Assembly: GCA_013002595.1 (NCBI GenBank)
Contig: JABDJG010000486.1
Span: 1 to 7,271, forward strand
Length of the DNA: 7,271 nucleotides
Direction: 5' to 3'
Source: Hyphomicrobiales bacterium
GTDB taxonomy: Bacteria > Pseudomonadota > Alphaproteobacteria > Rhizobiales > Aestuariivirgaceae
This document shows positions 5,492-7,271 of this stretch, piece after piece. A program made the position numbers and the translations under genes. The notes below the pieces were generated by a model, which did not search any database, had not been told where the DNA came from, and saw nothing but the letters and a program-made list of their open reading frames with translations. Within the stretch, counting starts at the first letter, position 1, and every line of letters begins with the position of its first letter.

Positions 5492-7267
5492 TTAAGCAGG
5501 TGTCTGCTGCTGGAAGTCCTTGGGATCGATACCAGCAACCTCAACCGGCTTCTTCATTGCATCGCGCCGGAATGGCTCGCCGAGTTCCTGGTTGAGCAGG
5601 ACCTCGATGAAGGTGGTGACGCCGTCCTTTTGTGCAGCGCAGGCCTCGCTGAGTGCACTGGTCAGCTCGTCCTGGGTCTTGACCGTGATGCCCTTCAGGC
5701 CACAGCCCTCGGCCACCTTGGCATAGCTCAGATGCGGGTCGAGTTCGGTGCCGACGAAGTTGTCGTCGTACCACAGTGTCGTGTTGCGCTTTTCCGCGCC
5801 CCACTGGTAGTTGCGGAAGATCACCATAGTGATTGCCGGCCACTCTTTGCGGCCCACAGAAGACATCTCGTTCATCGAAATACCGAAGGCGCCATCGCCG
5901 GCAAAGCCGACCACCGGTACATCCGGACAGCCGATCTTGGCGCCGATGATCGCCGGGAAGCCGTAGCCACACGGGCCGAACAGGCCAGGCGCCAGATACT
6001 TGCGGCCCGCCTCGAACGTCGGGTAGGCATTGCCGATGGCGCAGTTGTTGCCGATGTCGGATGAAATGATCGCTTCCTTCGGCAGGCCGGCCTGAATGGC
6101 CCGCCAGGCCTGGCGCGGCGACATGCGGTCAGGATCGCGGTCACGCGAACGCTGGTTCCAGCTTGTGCCCGGATCGTCGTCTTCGTGGTCCATGCTGGAC
6201 AGGGCCTGCAGCCAGGACGATTTGGTCTGGTGGATCAGCGCCTCACGTTCGGCACGCCCGGCATCGCCGGCACTAGACGACAGCAGCGACAGGATCTGTT
6301 CGGCAACCTGCTTGGCATCGCCCTCGATGCCGACGGCAACCTTCTTGGTCAGCCCGATGCGGTCGGCGTTGATGTCGACCTGAATGATCTTGGCTTCCTT
6401 GGGCCAATAGTCGATGCCATAGCCGGGCAGGGTAGAGAACGGATTGAGCCGGGTGCCCAGCGCCAGAATGACATCGGCCTTGTTGATCAGCTCCATGCCG
6501 GCCTTAGAGCCGTTGTAGCCAAGCGGACCTGCCGACAGCGGATGGCTGCCCGGGAACGCATCATTGTGCTGGTAGTTGCAGCACACAGGGGCGCTGAGGC
6601 GCTCGGCCAGCTCGCGTGAAGCATCGATGCCGCCCGCCAGAATGACGCCGGCACCATTGAGGATGACCGGGAACTTGGCCTCGGAAAGAAGCTTTGCGGC
6701 TTCGGCAATGGCGTTCTTGCCGCCGGCCGGGCGCTCGAAACGCACGATCTGTGGCAGCTCGATGTCAATCACCTGCGTCCAGTAGTCACGCGGAATGTTG
6801 ATCTGTGCCGGCGCCGATCCGCGCCAGGCTTTCTCGATCACCCGATTGAGCACTTCTGCGATACGCGAGGCATCGCGCACTTCTTCCTGATAGCACACCA
6901 TCTCAGCGAACATCGGCATCTGGTTGACTTCCTGGAAGCCGCCCTGGCCGATGGTCTTGTTGGCCGCCTGCGGGGTCACCAGCAGCATCGGCGTGTGGTT
7001 CCAGTAAGCCGTCTTGATCGCGGTCACAAAGCCGGTCACGCCTGGTCCGTTCTGGGCAATCGCCATGCCCATCTTGCCGGTCGCCCGGGTATAGCCGTCG
7101 CAGATCAGCCCGCCGTTGGTCTCATGCGCCACGTCCCAGAAGGTAATGCCGGCCCGCGGAAACAGATCCGAAATCGGCATGAAAGCAGAGCCGATAATGC
7201 CAAAGGCATGCTCGATGCCATGCATCTGCAGGACTTTTACAAAGGCTTCTTCAGTTGTCATCTTCAT
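5492..7267 (-). CDS. xsc: Sulfoacetaldehyde acetyltransferase (Xsc)
   Basis: Xsc is a cytoplasmic thiamine-diphosphate enzyme (EC 2.3.3.15) that converts sulfoacetaldehyde plus phosphate into sulfite and acetyl phosphate, the desulfonation step of taurine, isethionate and related C2-sulfonate breakdown. The 591 residues match the family's usual length. The N-terminal pyrimidine-binding domain (about 1-165) has the near-invariant start MKMTTEEAFVKVLQMHG, AHE with the presumed cofactor-activating Glu49, and the Xsc hallmarks AYWNHTP (87-93) and TPQAANKTIGQGGFQEV (98-114). The central domain covers about 185-330. The C-terminal domain binds diphosphate and Mg through GDGAFGISMNE (457-467) and Asn486, the GDG...N motif. 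These stretches separate it from acetolactate synthase and other ThDP enzymes. The ATG at 7267 fits the conserved N-terminus; only 4 bp upstream are visible, so its promoter, ribosome binding site and any tau regulator are outside. A strong terminator follows. pta, often the next gene, is absent here. Confidence 0.96.
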   Translation of the reverse strand: MKMTTEEAFVKVLQMHGIEHAFGIIGSAFMPISDLFPRAGITFWDVAHETNGGLICDGYTRATGKMGMAIAQNGPGVTGFVTAIKTAYWNHTPMLLVTPQAANKTIGQGGFQEVNQMPMFAEMVCYQEEVRDASRIAEVLNRVIEKAWRGSAPAQINIPRDYWTQVIDIELPQIVRFERPAGGKNAIAEAAKLLSEAKFPVILNGAGVILAGGIDASRELAERLSAPVCCNYQHNDAFPGSHPLSAGPLGYNGSKAGMELINKADVILALGTRLNPFSTLPGYGIDYWPKEAKIIQVDINADRIGLTKKVAVGIEGDAKQVAEQILSLLSSSAGDAGRAEREALIHQTKSSWLQALSSMDHEDDDPGTSWNQRSRDRDPDRMSPRQAWRAIQAGLPKEAIISSDIGNNCAIGNAYPTFEAGRKYLAPGLFGPCGYGFPAIIGAKIGCPDVPVVGFAGDGAFGISMNEMSSVGRKEWPAITMVIFRNYQWGAEKRNTTLWYDDNFVGTELDPHLSYAKVAEGCGLKGITVKTQDELTSALSEACAAQKDGVTTFIEVLLNQELGEPFRRDAMKKPVEVAGIDPKDFQQQTPA

Positions 7268-7271
7268 CGTG

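Noticed and set aside
5312..6064. Plus-strand open frame of 250 codons opposite the 3' end of xsc
   Set aside because: It lies antisense to a strongly supported xsc gene and overlaps the end of the SH3 gene. Its openness follows from the GC-rich codon pattern of xsc, and the translation shows no recognisable domain.
5492..7267. Acetolactate synthase (IlvB) as an alternative identity for the ThDP enzyme
   Set aside because: The N-terminal motifs around AYWNHTP and QAANKTIGQGGFQEV are those of Xsc, not of acetolactate synthase, and no small regulatory subunit gene is present.
1..7271. Mobile element, CRISPR array, tRNA or defence system
   Set aside because: I saw no transposase or integrase motifs, no regularly spaced direct repeats, no tRNA-like cloverleaf sequence and no recognised defence-gene domains on either strand.

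Overview
The window looks like chromosomal DNA from an alphaproteobacterium, possibly of the rhizobial or marine type. This is inferred from the fairly high GC content, the C/G-rich third codon positions, and protein sequences close to what I know of alphaproteobacterial Xsc and DUF3604 proteins. I did no database search, so the taxonomic call is an inference. I see no mobile element, CRISPR array, tRNA or rRNA.

Layout from left to right: (1) the last 16 codons of a probable plus-strand gene at the left edge; (2) on the minus strand, a DUF3604/PHP-like putative metallohydrolase (59..2302), preceded in its direction of transcription by a gene for a four-helix membrane protein with a large probable periplasmic part (2418..3632), the two separated by a gap that contains a stem-loop; (3) a 124-bp divergent intergenic region; (4) on the plus strand, two genes for exported proteins: a 209-residue beta-rich protein of unknown function (3757..4386) and, after 321 bp without a convincing gene, a 232-residue SH3-domain protein (4708..5406); (5) on the minus strand, converging on the SH3 gene, a complete xsc gene for sulfoacetaldehyde acetyltransferase (5492..7267), closed by a textbook rho-independent terminator.

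xsc is the only gene with a well-established biochemical role. It desulfonates sulfoacetaldehyde, the shared intermediate of taurine, isethionate and other C2-sulfonate breakdown, giving sulfite and acetyl phosphate. Its usual partner pta (phosphate acetyltransferase) is not downstream, because the terminator and a convergent gene follow directly. Three of the other four complete genes encode probable envelope or exported proteins with no firmly assigned function. The fourth, the DUF3604 protein, keeps what looks like a full PHP-type metal-ligand set, but its substrate is unknown. Nothing in the sequence links the middle genes functionally to xsc. The most interesting material is the unassigned DUF3604 and membrane-protein gene pair, the apparent internal duplication in the membrane protein, and the SH3 protein, whose ends look like two halves of one NTF2-like fold.
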